Notes: generated by a model from the letters alone, not told the origin. DNA of 7,329 nucleotides from an uncultured Sutterella sp. (GCA_905192805.1 CAJJMF010000131.1:1-7329), one strand, 5' to 3'. Shown: positions 1-6,196, counted from the first letter of the stretch. Program-made: numbers and translations.

Positions 1-178
1 AACGGGTGACCGCATCAAAGAAACGCAGTTCATAGCATTGGTATTGGCTGGGAACCCCTGCTAGGAGCGAGAGCGTGATGCTGAATTGGTTTTTCCCGTT
101 TAATTGTTCGAGTTTATTCGTGAAACGCTCCACATCGAACGTTCCATCACGGATGTATTCGTTATAGAGGTTTTTCAT
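1..178 (-). CDS. Unrecognised protein, N-terminal 59 residues (runs off the left edge)
   Basis: I do not recognise this protein. An open frame starts at an ATG (complement of 176-178) and stays open to the edge. It begins MKNLYNEYIRDGTFDVERF and continues as a soluble, charged, mixed alpha/beta-looking sequence with no signal peptide or membrane segment. Arginine codons are CGT, as in the sure genes of this window. The ribosome site is weak: AGAGAGA lies about 6 nt before the ATG and falls inside one arm of a perfect 7-bp inverted repeat (184-213). The frame remains open upstream of the ATG to a stop near 268 without another ATG, GTG or TTG, so the ATG may be internal to a longer product made by frameshifting, or to a broken gene (see 235-450). 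The C-terminus is outside the window. I am fairly sure it is coding; function is unknown. Confidence 0.6.
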   Translation of the reverse strand, partial: MKNLYNEYIRDGTFDVERFTNKLEQLNGKNQFSITLSLLAGVPSQYQCYELRFFDAVTR

Positions 179-183
179 AGTCA

Positions 184-213
184 GTCTCTCTAATGATGCT
201 TTGTCTGAGAGAC
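184..213 (-). promoter_or_regulatory. Inverted repeat covering the ribosome-binding region of the left-edge gene
   Basis: GTCTCTC (184-190) and GAGAGAC (207-213) are perfect 7-nt inverted arms with a 16-nt loop. On the minus-strand transcript the second arm, AGAGAC, ends 5 nt before the ATG at 178, so folding would hide the only purine-rich ribosome site. The pairing is visible; a regulatory role is inference. Confidence 0.3.
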
Positions 214-231
214 GACGTTCTTTGAGACGTC

Positions 232-450
232 TTAGGGGTTTGTCTCTGGTGCAGATTTGGCATAGTTAGCCGCCAGAATTCCCGCACGTTGTTCAACGGA
301 GCCCTCAGGAACGAGTTGAGAACGTGAAGGGCGGCGTTCAATTTCATAGTACGAGGCGCGTACCGAAAAAGCAATCGTTAATCCGACCTTCTGCGCTCTT
401 TTGTGTTTGTTATCAAGGGGATTTGTCGAGCAACGGTAACCCGATAAACG
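232..450 (-). pseudogene. Startless coding-like frame upstream of the left-edge gene; remnant or frameshift partner
   Basis: On the minus strand a 72-codon frame is open from just after a TGA (451-453) to a TAA (232-234). It has no ATG, GTG or TTG. The last 50 or so codons look protein-coding: they include FSVRASYYEIERRPSRSQ and EQRAGILAANYAKSAPETNP, and arginine there is only CGC or CGT. The best ribosome-site-like stretch (AGAAGG) precedes an ATT codon by about 11 nt, and ATT is a very rare start. Its last sense codons form A AAC CCC, after which a -1 shift would enter the frame of the next gene. It could be the 5' piece of a gene broken by an indel in the CCCC run, a frameshift-expressed product, or chance. 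A competing frame over 162-374 (minus, TTG start) is also open but is rich in AGA, AGG and CGG codons, which the sure genes here rarely use. Confidence 0.3.
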
Positions 451-579
451 TCAGATGGGAGGCCTAAAATAGACCGCCCTACCCCCTACAATCAGGTCGG
501 GCACTCGCACAGTGAAATGCAATAGTACTTTTGTAACGGTCGGGAAGTTTATGAACAAAGAAAATAAGTAAATTATCGC

Positions 580-605
580 TATTCTATTAATAGAATAATT
601 CTATT
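580..605. repeat. A+T-rich alternating inverted repeat (three half-sites)
   Basis: TATTCTATTAATAGAATA (580-597) is a perfect 18-bp palindrome. Its right half (AATAGAAT) pairs equally well with a second ATTCTATT at 598-605, giving half-sites in the order forward, reverse, forward. Two mutually exclusive hairpins are possible. Downstream of the second copy on the plus strand is a short T run. It could be an operator for a dimeric regulator or a weak terminator. Confidence 0.45.
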
Positions 606-617
606 TTTGATCATGGG

Positions 618-639
618 ACTAACGCTCTGGGTCGTTAGT
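618..639 (-). terminator. Stem-loop just after the exonuclease stop codon
   Basis: ACTAACG (618-624) and CGTTAGT (633-639) form a perfect 7-bp stem with an 8-nt loop, starting 6 nt beyond the exonuclease stop codon. No T run follows on the minus strand, so this is an imperfect candidate for transcript-end formation or 3'-end protection, not a standard intrinsic terminator. Confidence 0.3.
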
Positions 640-645
640 GCACGC

Positions 646-1140
646 TTAGAGTAGTCGCAAGGCGATATGCGCACAGGCTTCAGCGTCAGCCAACGCGTGG
701 TGGTGATGGGTTAAATCAAACCCGCAATGTAAGGCGACCGTCTTGAGTCGATGGTTGGGGAGCATGGGGAGCTCTGCCCGCGCAGCACGGCACGTGCAAT
801 AGAACTGATAGCTCGGGTAGCGCATCCCGTAGGCGGCATGCACTTCACGCAAACAGCTTTGATCAAAGGGAGCATTGTGCGCGACCAAAGGGTAATTTTT
901 GATGCGCGGCAAAATGTCTGCCCACACCTCAGGAAACATGGGCGCATCCGCCGTGTCTTTATCGGTGAGCCCATGGACGCTGATGTTAATCGACTGGTAA
1001 TAGTTGGGCGTCGGATGGATCAAGGAGTAGTATTTATCGACCACCACATGATTTTCGACCACGACAATACCGACACTGCACACACTGGAGCGCTTTTGGT
1101 TGGCGGTTTCAAAGTCAATGGCAACAAAGTGGTTGAGCAT
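646..1140 (-). CDS. DnaQ-like DEDDh 3'-5' exonuclease
   Basis: A 164-residue single-domain exonuclease of the DnaQ-like (RNase T) superfamily, expected to remove nucleotides from 3' ends using two metal ions in the cytoplasm. Exo I is VAIDFETAN (Asp9, Glu11), Exo II is HNAPFD (Asp93), and Exo III is HHALADAEA with the DEDDh spacing His147-x4-Asp152. The line SVHGLTDKD (55-62) is typical of PolIII-epsilon-type domains. No helicase, polymerase or BRCT domain is attached, so it is a stand-alone exonuclease whose substrate (DNA repair, RNA turnover) cannot be read from sequence. The start is the ATG at 1138-1140 because AAGGA lies 7 nt before it. An upstream GTG-type extension to 1203 would add 21 residues that do not resemble the fold. 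Its neighbour at 1373 is divergent, and a hairpin follows its stop. Confidence 0.9.
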   Translation of the reverse strand: MLNHFVAIDFETANQKRSSVCSVGIVVVENHVVVDKYYSLIHPTPNYYQSINISVHGLTDKDTADAPMFPEVWADILPRIKNYPLVAHNAPFDQSCLREVHAAYGMRYPSYQFYCTCRAARAELPMLPNHRLKTVALHCGFDLTHHHHALADAEACAHIALRLL

Positions 1141-1147
1141 GGGAAAA

Positions 1148-1152
1148 TCCTT
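1148..1152 (-). promoter_or_regulatory. Ribosome-binding site that sets the exonuclease start
   Basis: AAGGA on the minus strand with a 7-nt spacer to the ATG at 1140. It favours this start over an upstream alternative at 1203. Confidence 0.7.
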
Positions 1153-1219
1153 GTAGCGGGAGGAGTGTTCATCGCACGCCGTCGGCGCGTTGGCTGCCGT
1201 CACGTCGTGCCAATCCTCA

Positions 1220-1225
1220 ATTATA
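1220..1225 (-). promoter_or_regulatory. Possible -10 element for the exonuclease gene
   Basis: A perfect TATAAT reads on the minus strand about 80 nt before the exonuclease ATG. No good -35 hexamer is found 16-18 bp upstream, so it is a partial promoter call. Confidence 0.3.
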
Positions 1226-1258
1226 CGAGTCGTCGTGCGGGTTTAGGCGGGGCCGTTG

Positions 1259-1319
1259 GTGCCAAGAGGCACGGAAAAACCCTTAGAGAGTGGAACTTTC
1301 CCGGTTTTTCCTTGGGCAC
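1259..1319. repeat. Long interrupted inverted repeat in the divergent intergenic region
   Basis: GGAAAAACC (1273-1281) and GGTTTTTCC (1303-1311) are perfect 9-bp arms around a 21-nt loop. Outside them GTGCCAA (from 1259) can pair with TTGGGCAC (1312-1319) across a 7-nt bulge. The left side also folds on itself as GTGCC-AAGA-GGCAC (1259-1272). It lies between the divergent genes at 1140 and 1373 and could be an mRNA leader structure, a regulator site or a small repeat element. No T run follows it. Confidence 0.4.
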
Positions 1320-1372
1320 GCCATGCCTCCTTATGCCAAAATGACACTATCGTCCTCGTTTTCACGCTGATT

Positions 1373-2101
1373 ATGCCTAAGCCTCACTCGAATTCGCCTA
1401 CCTCGAGCGTCCCCGCGGCGCGCAAAACGCCCTCGCGAATGGTGCGTCGCTCATCGAATGCCAAACCCCGCTCTGAGCTCCCTACTCCCACTGTGCCGAG
1501 TGCAACGACGCCCTCGAGTGATGAGACCCTCTCGCCCGTTGGGGTGACCCCGCAAAAGGCTGCCCAGAAAAAACGTCGCCAAAAACGAAGCGATCGGGCG
1601 CGGATGAACCGCTATATGCTCGCCTCACAATTCATCACCTCCGAGGCGATTGAACCCAATCGACCGTGGGTCGTGCTCGCCAAAACCCCCCATGTGTATC
1701 GTGTGATGGAAGCGCGTGAAGACATTGCAAGGGATAGCCTCATACGTCTTGCCCAATCGATGGGGGCCAATGCCCTACTCGGCGTGACCGTGGAACGTAA
1801 AAGCGAGTGGACCCAGGGGAAACTCTTTCGCCGCATTGAAGTGCGTGGCGTCCCCGCACTCTTAGGGGAACCCTCGCGTAGTCCCGGTGCCCAGCACAAA
1901 GAAGCCCTCATTCAAGGTTTTCCCAAATCCCAAGTGGTACGTGCCTACCACCGACGCCTCAAAGACCGCGAAGCCCTGATTCGTCGTATCCGTTATGATG
2001 AAGGCATTGACGCCAATGACCAACGCCTTGGAAAAGGCGTAGTATGGGCAGCGTTGCTCATTTTTGGCCTCATGGCCGGTGTGACGCTTTTCTCACACTA
2101 A
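1373..2101 (+). CDS. Tail-anchored protein with disordered basic N-terminus and YbjQ-like core (hypothetical)
   Basis: A 242-residue protein not assignable to a named gene. Residues 1-60 are rich in Ser, Thr, Pro and Arg and look disordered. Residues 61-78 are strongly basic (KKRRQKRSDRAR). Residues 95-165 look like one small domain: a short strand, a helix beginning near ARDSLIRLAQ, then GANALLGVTVE and a late strand ending in GVPALL. This order (helix, GANA-x-x-G turn, strand, G-x-P/A end) resembles YbjQ-type/heavy-metal-binding-like domains, from memory and by pattern only. Residues 170-215 are charged and helical, and residues 221-240 form one membrane helix at the extreme C-terminus, suggesting a tail anchor with the bulk in the cytoplasm. 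The start is uncertain: the ATG at 1373 has no clear SD, and in-frame TTG (1256), GTG (1259) and internal ATGs exist. No terminator is obvious before arsB. Confidence 0.65.
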   Translation: MPKPHSNSPTSSVPAARKTPSRMVRRSSNAKPRSELPTPTVPSATTPSSDETLSPVGVTPQKAAQKKRRQKRSDRARMNRYMLASQFITSEAIEPNRPWVVLAKTPHVYRVMEAREDIARDSLIRLAQSMGANALLGVTVERKSEWTQGKLFRRIEVRGVPALLGEPSRSPGAQHKEALIQGFPKSQVVRAYHRRLKDREALIRRIRYDEGIDANDQRLGKGVVWAALLIFGLMAGVTLFSH

Positions 2102-2143
2102 CACGGCGTGGTGGCCTCACGGTGGGCGCTCTCTGTCGGAACG

Positions 2144-2163
2144 ATCGCTACTCACCTAGCGAT
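2144..2163. promoter_or_regulatory. Perfect dyad just upstream of the arsB promoter
   Basis: ATCGCTA (2144-2150) and TAGCGAT (2157-2163) are perfect 7-bp arms with a 6-nt centre. The element ends 10 bp before the -35 hexamer of the arsB promoter. It may bind a regulator or form a hairpin at the end of the upstream transcript. No T run follows it, which argues against an intrinsic terminator. Confidence 0.35.
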
Positions 2164-2173
2164 AAACGAGGAG

Positions 2174-2202
2174 TTGCTTTCTTTACATTAACCCATTAGA
2201 AT
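2174..2202 (+). promoter_or_regulatory. Sigma-70-type promoter for arsB
   Basis: The -35 hexamer TTGCTT (2174-2179) and the -10 hexamer TAGAAT (2197-2202) are separated by exactly 17 bp. Transcription would begin near 2209, giving a leader of about 50 nt before the ATG at 2261. Confidence 0.6.
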
Positions 2203-2242
2203 GCGTTGAAGTATTGAATTTTATCGTGTGTGCTTCGAATCC

Positions 2243-2253
2243 TAAGAAGGTGA
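2243..2253 (+). promoter_or_regulatory. Strong ribosome-binding site of arsB
   Basis: TAAGAAGGTGA matches the full anti-SD complement TAAGGAGGTGA at 10 of 11 positions and ends 7 nt before the ATG. It fixes the start and suggests efficient translation. Confidence 0.75.
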
Positions 2254-2260
2254 TTCTCTC

Positions 2261-3541
2261 ATGTGGTTAGCAGTGTGTATTTTTCTCTTCACCATGGTGT
2301 TGGTGATTTGGCAACCCAAAGGACTCAATATCGGTTGGTCAGCGAGCCTAGGGGCCGTGATTGCGCTTCTCACGGGGGTGGTGAGTCTCGCGGACATTCC
2401 CGCCGTCTGGCACATTGTCTGGAACGCGACCTCGACCCTGATCGCCATTATCATCATTAACCTTTTGCTCGATGAAGCGGGCTTTTTCGAGTGGGCCGCC
2501 CTTCACGTCGCCCGCTGGGGAAAAGGCAATGGCTATCGGCTCTTTGCCTACATCGTGCTCTTTGGTGCCGTGATGTCCGCCCTCTTTGCAAACGACGGTG
2601 CCGTGCTGATTCTGACGCCAATTTTGATGGCCATGTTGAGCGCCTTGCAGTTTGATAAACGCGCCACGATCGCGTTTGTGATGGCCGCTGGGTTTATTTC
2701 CGACACGGGGAGTATTCCGCTCGTCGTCTCCAACCTGGTCAATATTCTGACAGCGGACTTTTTTGGCTTAGGATTTAGCGATTACGCCTCGGTGATGGTG
2801 CCCGTTAACGTCGCGAGTGTGCTCGCTTCGCTACTGGTGCTGCTCCTTTTTTATCGCCGTGCCATTCCCGCCCATTACGCAGTAGAAAATCTTAAAAATC
2901 CCCGTGAGGTGATCAAGGACCCGCTCACCTTTAAAGCCGGCTGGCTCGTGCTCTTTTTGCTCTTGGTGGCCTTTTATGTCTTTGAACCCATGGGGGTCCC
3001 GGTGAGCGTGATTGCGGGCTTAGGGGCACTGTTGCTCTTGGCGGTCGCTCAGGTGCGAGGCAAAATTGCAACACGAACCGTGTTGCGCCATGCTCCCTGG
3101 CACATCGTGATTTTTTCGATCGGGATGTATTTGGTGGTTTATGGGCTCCGCAACGCGGGCCTCACGAACGCGATTGCTGGGTTACTCAATACGCTCGCGC
3201 AAGAGGGGCTCTATGTGGCAACCGTCGGTACGGGGTTTTTGACCGCCCTCCTTTCCTCGATCATGAATAACCTTCCCTCCGTCTTGGTGGGCGCCTTGAG
3301 TATTGATGCGAGTGCGACGACGGGGGTCATTCGTGAAGGCATGATTTACGCCAATATTATTGGGTGCGACTTGGGGCCCAAGATCACCCCAATTGGGAGT
3401 TTAGCGACCCTCTTATGGCTCTTTGTCTTGTCCAAAAAGCACCTCACGATTACCTGGGGTGAGTACTTCCGGGCTGGCATTGTCTTAACGCTTCCGGTTC
3501 TCTTCGTGACGCTCTCGGCACTCGTATGGCGGTTGAGTTAA
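2261..3541 (+). CDS. arsB: ArsB arsenite/antimonite efflux permease
   Basis: A 426-residue polytopic inner-membrane protein that exports arsenite and antimonite using the proton gradient; ArsB can also be driven by the ATPase ArsA where one is present. Length and sequence are very close to the enterobacterial ArsB of about 429 residues. Signatures seen are VIWQPKGLNIGWSASLGAV at 15-33, VWNATSTLIA at 53-62, LLLDEAGFFEWAALHV at 68-83, ALFANDGAVLILTP at 107-120, GFISDTGSIPLVVSNLVN at 144-161, SSIMNNLPSVL at 332-342 and GCDLGPKITPIGSLATLLW at 368-386. About 12 membrane helices are expected. It has its own promoter and a strong SD and ends before a bidirectional terminator. No arsR, arsC, arsA, arsD or acr gene is visible around it, so it is an orphan in this window and its control by arsenic cannot be deduced. 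Family assignment is near certain; substrate is inferred from homology. Confidence 0.95.
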   Translation: MWLAVCIFLFTMVLVIWQPKGLNIGWSASLGAVIALLTGVVSLADIPAVWHIVWNATSTLIAIIIINLLLDEAGFFEWAALHVARWGKGNGYRLFAYIVLFGAVMSALFANDGAVLILTPILMAMLSALQFDKRATIAFVMAAGFISDTGSIPLVVSNLVNILTADFFGLGFSDYASVMVPVNVASVLASLLVLLLFYRRAIPAHYAVENLKNPREVIKDPLTFKAGWLVLFLLLVAFYVFEPMGVPVSVIAGLGALLLLAVAQVRGKIATRTVLRHAPWHIVIFSIGMYLVVYGLRNAGLTNAIAGLLNTLAQEGLYVATVGTGFLTALLSSIMNNLPSVLVGALSIDASATTGVIREGMIYANIIGCDLGPKITPIGSLATLLWLFVLSKKHLTITWGEYFRAGIVLTLPVLFVTLSALVWRLS

Positions 3542-3559
3542 TTTAATTTCCGTGTGCGG

Positions 3560-3578
3560 TTATTTATGATATAAATAA
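3560..3578. repeat. A+T-rich palindrome after arsB
   Basis: TTATTTAT and ATAAATAA are perfect 8-bp arms around a GAT loop, 19 bp beyond the arsB stop. A short direct repeat, CGGTTATTT, occurs at its left edge and again near 3589. There is no T run, so it is not a classical terminator. Confidence 0.45.
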
Positions 3579-3616
3579 GCGAATTTAACGGTTATTTCCT
3601 TTTGGCTATTGACACT

Positions 3617-3657
3617 AAAAAAGCAGGATTTCTGACGGAGAAAATCCTGCTTTTTTT
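3617..3657. terminator. Bidirectional intrinsic terminator shared by arsB and the DMT permease gene
   Basis: AAAAAAGCAGGATTT (3617-3631) pairs perfectly over 15 bp with AAATCCTGCTTTTTT (3642-3656) around a 10-nt loop. The plus-strand transcript ends in seven T and the minus-strand one in six. It lies between two convergent genes and serves both. Confidence 0.9.
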
Positions 3658-3713
3658 CATGGTCTCATGGGCCGTATCTCACCCGAGTGTGCCACAAAAA
3701 GTTAGGGGTGGGC

Positions 3714-4598
3714 TTAGGATTGACGTTCACCAATAAAGGCCCCGCCCAGTACCAAAATGGTCCCGATGACTAATGACGGCGTTAAGGGTTCGCCCAAGAG
3801 GACCGTCGAGAGGATCACCGCCAGAATCGGATCCAGGTAACTAAAGAGTGCCACGGTTTGTGCCGGTAACCGGTCCATGCTACCGAAGTAAAGCGCACAG
3901 GCGAGCCCCGTATACACAAACCCCAGAATGAGCGTTAAACCGATCACCGCAGGAGTCCAAATCGCCCAATCCATGGGCGTATTCCATTGCTGGAAAACGA
4001 TATAGGGAAGGAGTACGGTTGCGGAAGCGGCCAGCTGAACGCCCGTCTTCGTGTAGGGTTCCATCGGCGTCATCCGCTTATTAAGTAGGACGACCGACAT
4101 ATAAAACGTCGCAGCCCCTAGCCCATAGAGTACGCCCGTGAGAGTGACGCCTGCATTGTCCGCACTAAAGAGCCCGGAGACAAACGCAATCCCTAAAAAG
4201 GCCATGAGAATGCCCAGCCCCTTGCGACGATTAATCGGCTCGCCTAAGACCCAAGGCGAAAAGAGCATCACGCCAATGGGCGCCATGTAGTAGCAAACGG
4301 TGGCGACGGCGACCGAGGTGTGTTTGAAGGCTTCAAATAGGAGGAGCCAATTAATCCCGACGGCAAAGCCAGAGAGGACCAGTAAGCGGCAATTGGCACG
4401 AATCCCTGCCCAGTCGGCATGGCGTCGTAACACAGCCAATAAGAGTGCCATACACACCGCACCAATGACACTACGTAGCAACGCGAGCGTTCCTGAGTCC
4501 ACCGGTATGTAGTGGCGAATAATGCCAATCGATCCCCAAATGGCCATGGCGCTTAAGAGCATCAGTTTGGCTTGGGTCGTGTTGGCAGTGTCTTTCAT
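3714..4598 (-). CDS. EamA/DMT-superfamily inner-membrane permease
   Basis: A 294-residue protein of the drug/metabolite transporter superfamily with the usual length and about 10 membrane helices. Two EamA repeats are visible. The first ends YYMAPIGVMLFSPWVLGEP (103-121) followed by the helix of GLGILMAFLGIAFVSG, and the second ends SYLDPILAVILSTVLLGEP (253-271) followed by IGTILVLGGAFIG. The paired (A/D)P and LGEP motifs are the family hallmark. AIWGSIGIIRHYIP near residue 19 begins the first repeat. The family exports or imports amino acids and other small metabolites; the substrate cannot be told from this sequence. The start is the ATG at 4596-4598, which has AAAGGAG 7 nt upstream; an extension to 4697 would add 33 residues of polar, non-family sequence. 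It converges on arsB and shares its terminator. Confidence 0.92.
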   Translation of the reverse strand: MKDTANTTQAKLMLLSAMAIWGSIGIIRHYIPVDSGTLALLRSVIGAVCMALLLAVLRRHADWAGIRANCRLLVLSGFAVGINWLLLFEAFKHTSVAVATVCYYMAPIGVMLFSPWVLGEPINRRKGLGILMAFLGIAFVSGLFSADNAGVTLTGVLYGLGAATFYMSVVLLNKRMTPMEPYTKTGVQLAASATVLLPYIVFQQWNTPMDWAIWTPAVIGLTLILGFVYTGLACALYFGSMDRLPAQTVALFSYLDPILAVILSTVLLGEPLTPSLVIGTILVLGGAFIGERQS

Positions 4599-4605
4599 TC
4601 GAAAA

Positions 4606-4612
4606 CTCCTTT
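4606..4612 (-). promoter_or_regulatory. Ribosome-binding site that sets the DMT permease start
   Basis: AAAGGAG on the minus strand, 7 nt before the ATG at 4598. Strength and spacing rule against the longer reading frame that opens at 4697. Confidence 0.8.
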
Positions 4613-4760
4613 GCCTTAGCAATGAGGTATAGTCAGCGGGGAGAGAACGCGATTGGCCTTGTGCACTTCTCCCGATTCTATGATCGTAGCAACTCATGGA
4701 CTGCCCTGCCTAGACGATAGTGCTTAAGGGAATCAATCGAGACAAAGCGAACGCAAAAAA

Positions 4761-4795
4761 AGAGGAAGTCGTTGTCTCACCCAACGGCTTCCTCT
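4761..4795 (-). terminator. Intrinsic terminator of the ferric-reductase-like gene
   Basis: On the minus strand AGAGGAAG-C-CGTTG pairs with CAACG-A-CTTCCTCT across a 7-nt loop: 8 bp plus 5 bp separated by one mismatch on DNA that is C-A in the minus-strand RNA. A run of T follows, with the plus-strand A run at 4755-4761 as its complement. It sits about 37 nt after the stop codon. Confidence 0.85.
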
Positions 4796-4804
4796 CAAGG
4801 CGTC

Positions 4805-4823
4805 CTCACTCTTGGTGAGTGAG
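4805..4823 (-). repeat. Small hairpin in the 3' untranslated region of the ferric-reductase-like gene
   Basis: CTCACTC (4805-4811) and GAGTGAG (4817-4823) form a 7-bp stem with a 5-nt loop, between the stop codon and the terminator. It may protect the mRNA 3' end; there is no T run of its own. Confidence 0.4.
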
Positions 4824-4831
4824 CTTTTCGC

Positions 4832-6145
4832 TTAGTAAATTTCGGAATGGAATCCTTTCTCTGATCCCTTCACTTTGACCCACCCTGCCTTCATGGCTTT
4901 GGTGAGACCCGGGTTGGCACACACGCTCAGCGTTTGGTGCTGGGATTCAATCAAGTCTTCGGGGTTAAGGTGCTTATTCATGACGCCCGATTCGTAGACC
5001 TTAAAGACAATCCCTAAGCGCTTGGCGATCGAACCCACCAATTCCACACCGCCTTCGTCCTTCATCGAATGCACCGACCACCACAGCGTAATCGGCGGTA
5101 AGGTGCCCCCTTGGGCAACGAATTTCTCTGCCAATTCCATCCAGGCGATAAAGGGAGCAATGCCGACGCCGCCAGCGACCCAGAGGGTGGGTTCAGGACG
5201 GGTGAAGTCTGGCAAGAACGTCCCCCAAGGACCTTCGACTTCAATCGGATCGCCTGGCTTTTTGCCGAGAATCGACTGCGTCCATTTGCCCACATTCTTA
5301 ATCCAGAAAAAGAGCTCTCCGTTGTCTTTGTTGACGCCCGCAACCGTAAAGGGATGCGGGTCTTCGGTGTCCCCTTTGAAGCTCAAATACGCAAATTGAC
5401 CAGCGGTGGTCGTCTGCGAGAGTTCGCTATTGACCGTTAAACAGATGAGTGCGCCCTGAGATTCCACGCTCTTTACCGTACCCACGGTACGCAAGTCTTG
5501 ACCTGGCTTACGGCGCAAAATGCGGATCGAGGCCCAGAGACCAATGATCGTGATGATCAAATTGAACCACCCGAGCGGCATGATCATTTCGGTTTCTTTC
5601 AAAAGACGGGTCGAATGTAAGGCTAAGCCCACAAAACACCATGCCCACATGCGGTGTGCTTTTTCCCACGTGTCCCAATCGGACTTACCGCGTGCATACT
5701 TGACGTCACGCCAAATGATGCTCAGCATGTAGAGCGAAACGAAAATGCCCAGTAGCGCTCCCACGGGGTGCGAGATAATCCAGATCTTTTGCCAGAGCGT
5801 GTCCATCACGTGACCGCCTTCCATCATGGCCACGCGTTCCGTCGGTAAGAACCACGCGTAGATGGGGGCAAAGAAGTGCGCCATGGCCATCCCAAACATC
5901 CACCAGCCTAAGTGCTTGTGGTGCCCCATGAGTTTATCTAACGGTTCGCCAAAGACTTTTTCGAGCCAACGCGGTCGCGCAGCAATCACCATACATTCCG
6001 CCATCAACGTCCAGCACGCTACCCCCGTAATGACGAAGATTTGGTGGAGCGTTTCTCGCGAATTAAAGCTAAAGGGAAAGACATAAATCCCTAGCAGGTA
6101 TGACGCCGCTAATAACCCAAACAAAATGACATTAAAGCGAAACAT
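4832..6145 (-). CDS. Ferric-reductase-like transmembrane flavocytochrome (FAD/NAD(P)H, two b hemes)
   Basis: A 437-residue membrane protein that would pass electrons from NAD(P)H through FAD to two hemes and an acceptor across the inner membrane. The N-terminal half has about six helices. Candidate heme ligands keep the family spacing: His76-x13-His90 and His164-x12-His177. The C-terminal half is an FNR-like module with FAD motif HPFTVAG (264-270), GPWGTF (305-310), nucleotide motif VAGGVGIAPF (323-332), the segment VCANPGLTKAM (408-418) and the terminal aromatic FHSEIY (432-437). The order matches the ferric-reductase/NADPH-oxidase family. Whether iron, oxygen or another acceptor is used cannot be told. 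No [2Fe-2S] cysteine cluster is attached. The start at 6145 gives a good first helix (MFRFNVILFGLLAASYLLG); AAAAGGG lies about 11 nt upstream, a weak, distant SD. It is a single gene with its own terminator. Confidence 0.9.
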   Translation of the reverse strand: MFRFNVILFGLLAASYLLGIYVFPFSFNSRETLHQIFVITGVACWTLMAECMVIAARPRWLEKVFGEPLDKLMGHHKHLGWWMFGMAMAHFFAPIYAWFLPTERVAMMEGGHVMDTLWQKIWIISHPVGALLGIFVSLYMLSIIWRDVKYARGKSDWDTWEKAHRMWAWCFVGLALHSTRLLKETEMIMPLGWFNLIITIIGLWASIRILRRKPGQDLRTVGTVKSVESQGALICLTVNSELSQTTTAGQFAYLSFKGDTEDPHPFTVAGVNKDNGELFFWIKNVGKWTQSILGKKPGDPIEVEGPWGTFLPDFTRPEPTLWVAGGVGIAPFIAWMELAEKFVAQGGTLPPITLWWSVHSMKDEGGVELVGSIAKRLGIVFKVYESGVMNKHLNPEDLIESQHQTLSVCANPGLTKAMKAGWVKVKGSEKGFHSEIY

Positions 6146-6172
6146 AGTCAGGATGGCCCTTTTGAGAATGTA

Positions 6173-6196
6173 AAAAACCGAATCGGATAGGTTTTT
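6173..6196 (-). terminator. Weak terminator-like hairpin in the leader of the ferric-reductase-like gene
   Basis: On the minus strand AAAAACC pairs with GGTTTTT across a 10-nt loop and the second arm merges into a six-T run. It lies about 28 nt before the ATG and downstream of the candidate promoter. With only two G-C pairs it is weak, but its position would allow premature termination. Confidence 0.3.

Larger units (their letters stand above)
454..645. other. Intergenic stretch without a recognised gene
   Basis: Between the startless frame and the exonuclease stop codon no convincing coding frame is seen on either strand. The half nearest the exonuclease is A+T-rich and holds an alternating inverted repeat (580-605) and a stem-loop (618-639). 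The other half contains C-rich and A-rich patches without a clear promoter. Confidence 0.5.

Noticed and set aside
162..374. 70-residue minus-strand frame from a TTG start
   Set aside because: It overlaps the start of the left-edge gene in another frame and is rich in AGA, AGG and CGG codons unlike the sure genes. The frame at 235-450 looks more protein-like, although neither is certain.
1141..1203. N-terminal extension of the exonuclease
   Set aside because: The 21 extra residues resemble no part of the fold, and AAGGA sits 7 nt before the inner ATG.
751..1344. 197-residue plus-strand frame opposite the exonuclease
   Set aside because: It is antisense to a gene with all five DEDDh catalytic residues and has no recognisable domain.
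4599..4697. 33-residue extension of the DMT permease
   Set aside because: Polar sequence before the first helix, and a strong AAAGGAG at the inner start.
5022..5440. Two plus-strand frames and one minus-strand frame inside the ferric-reductase-like gene
   Set aside because: They overlap a gene with intact FAD and nucleotide motifs and show no domain of their own.
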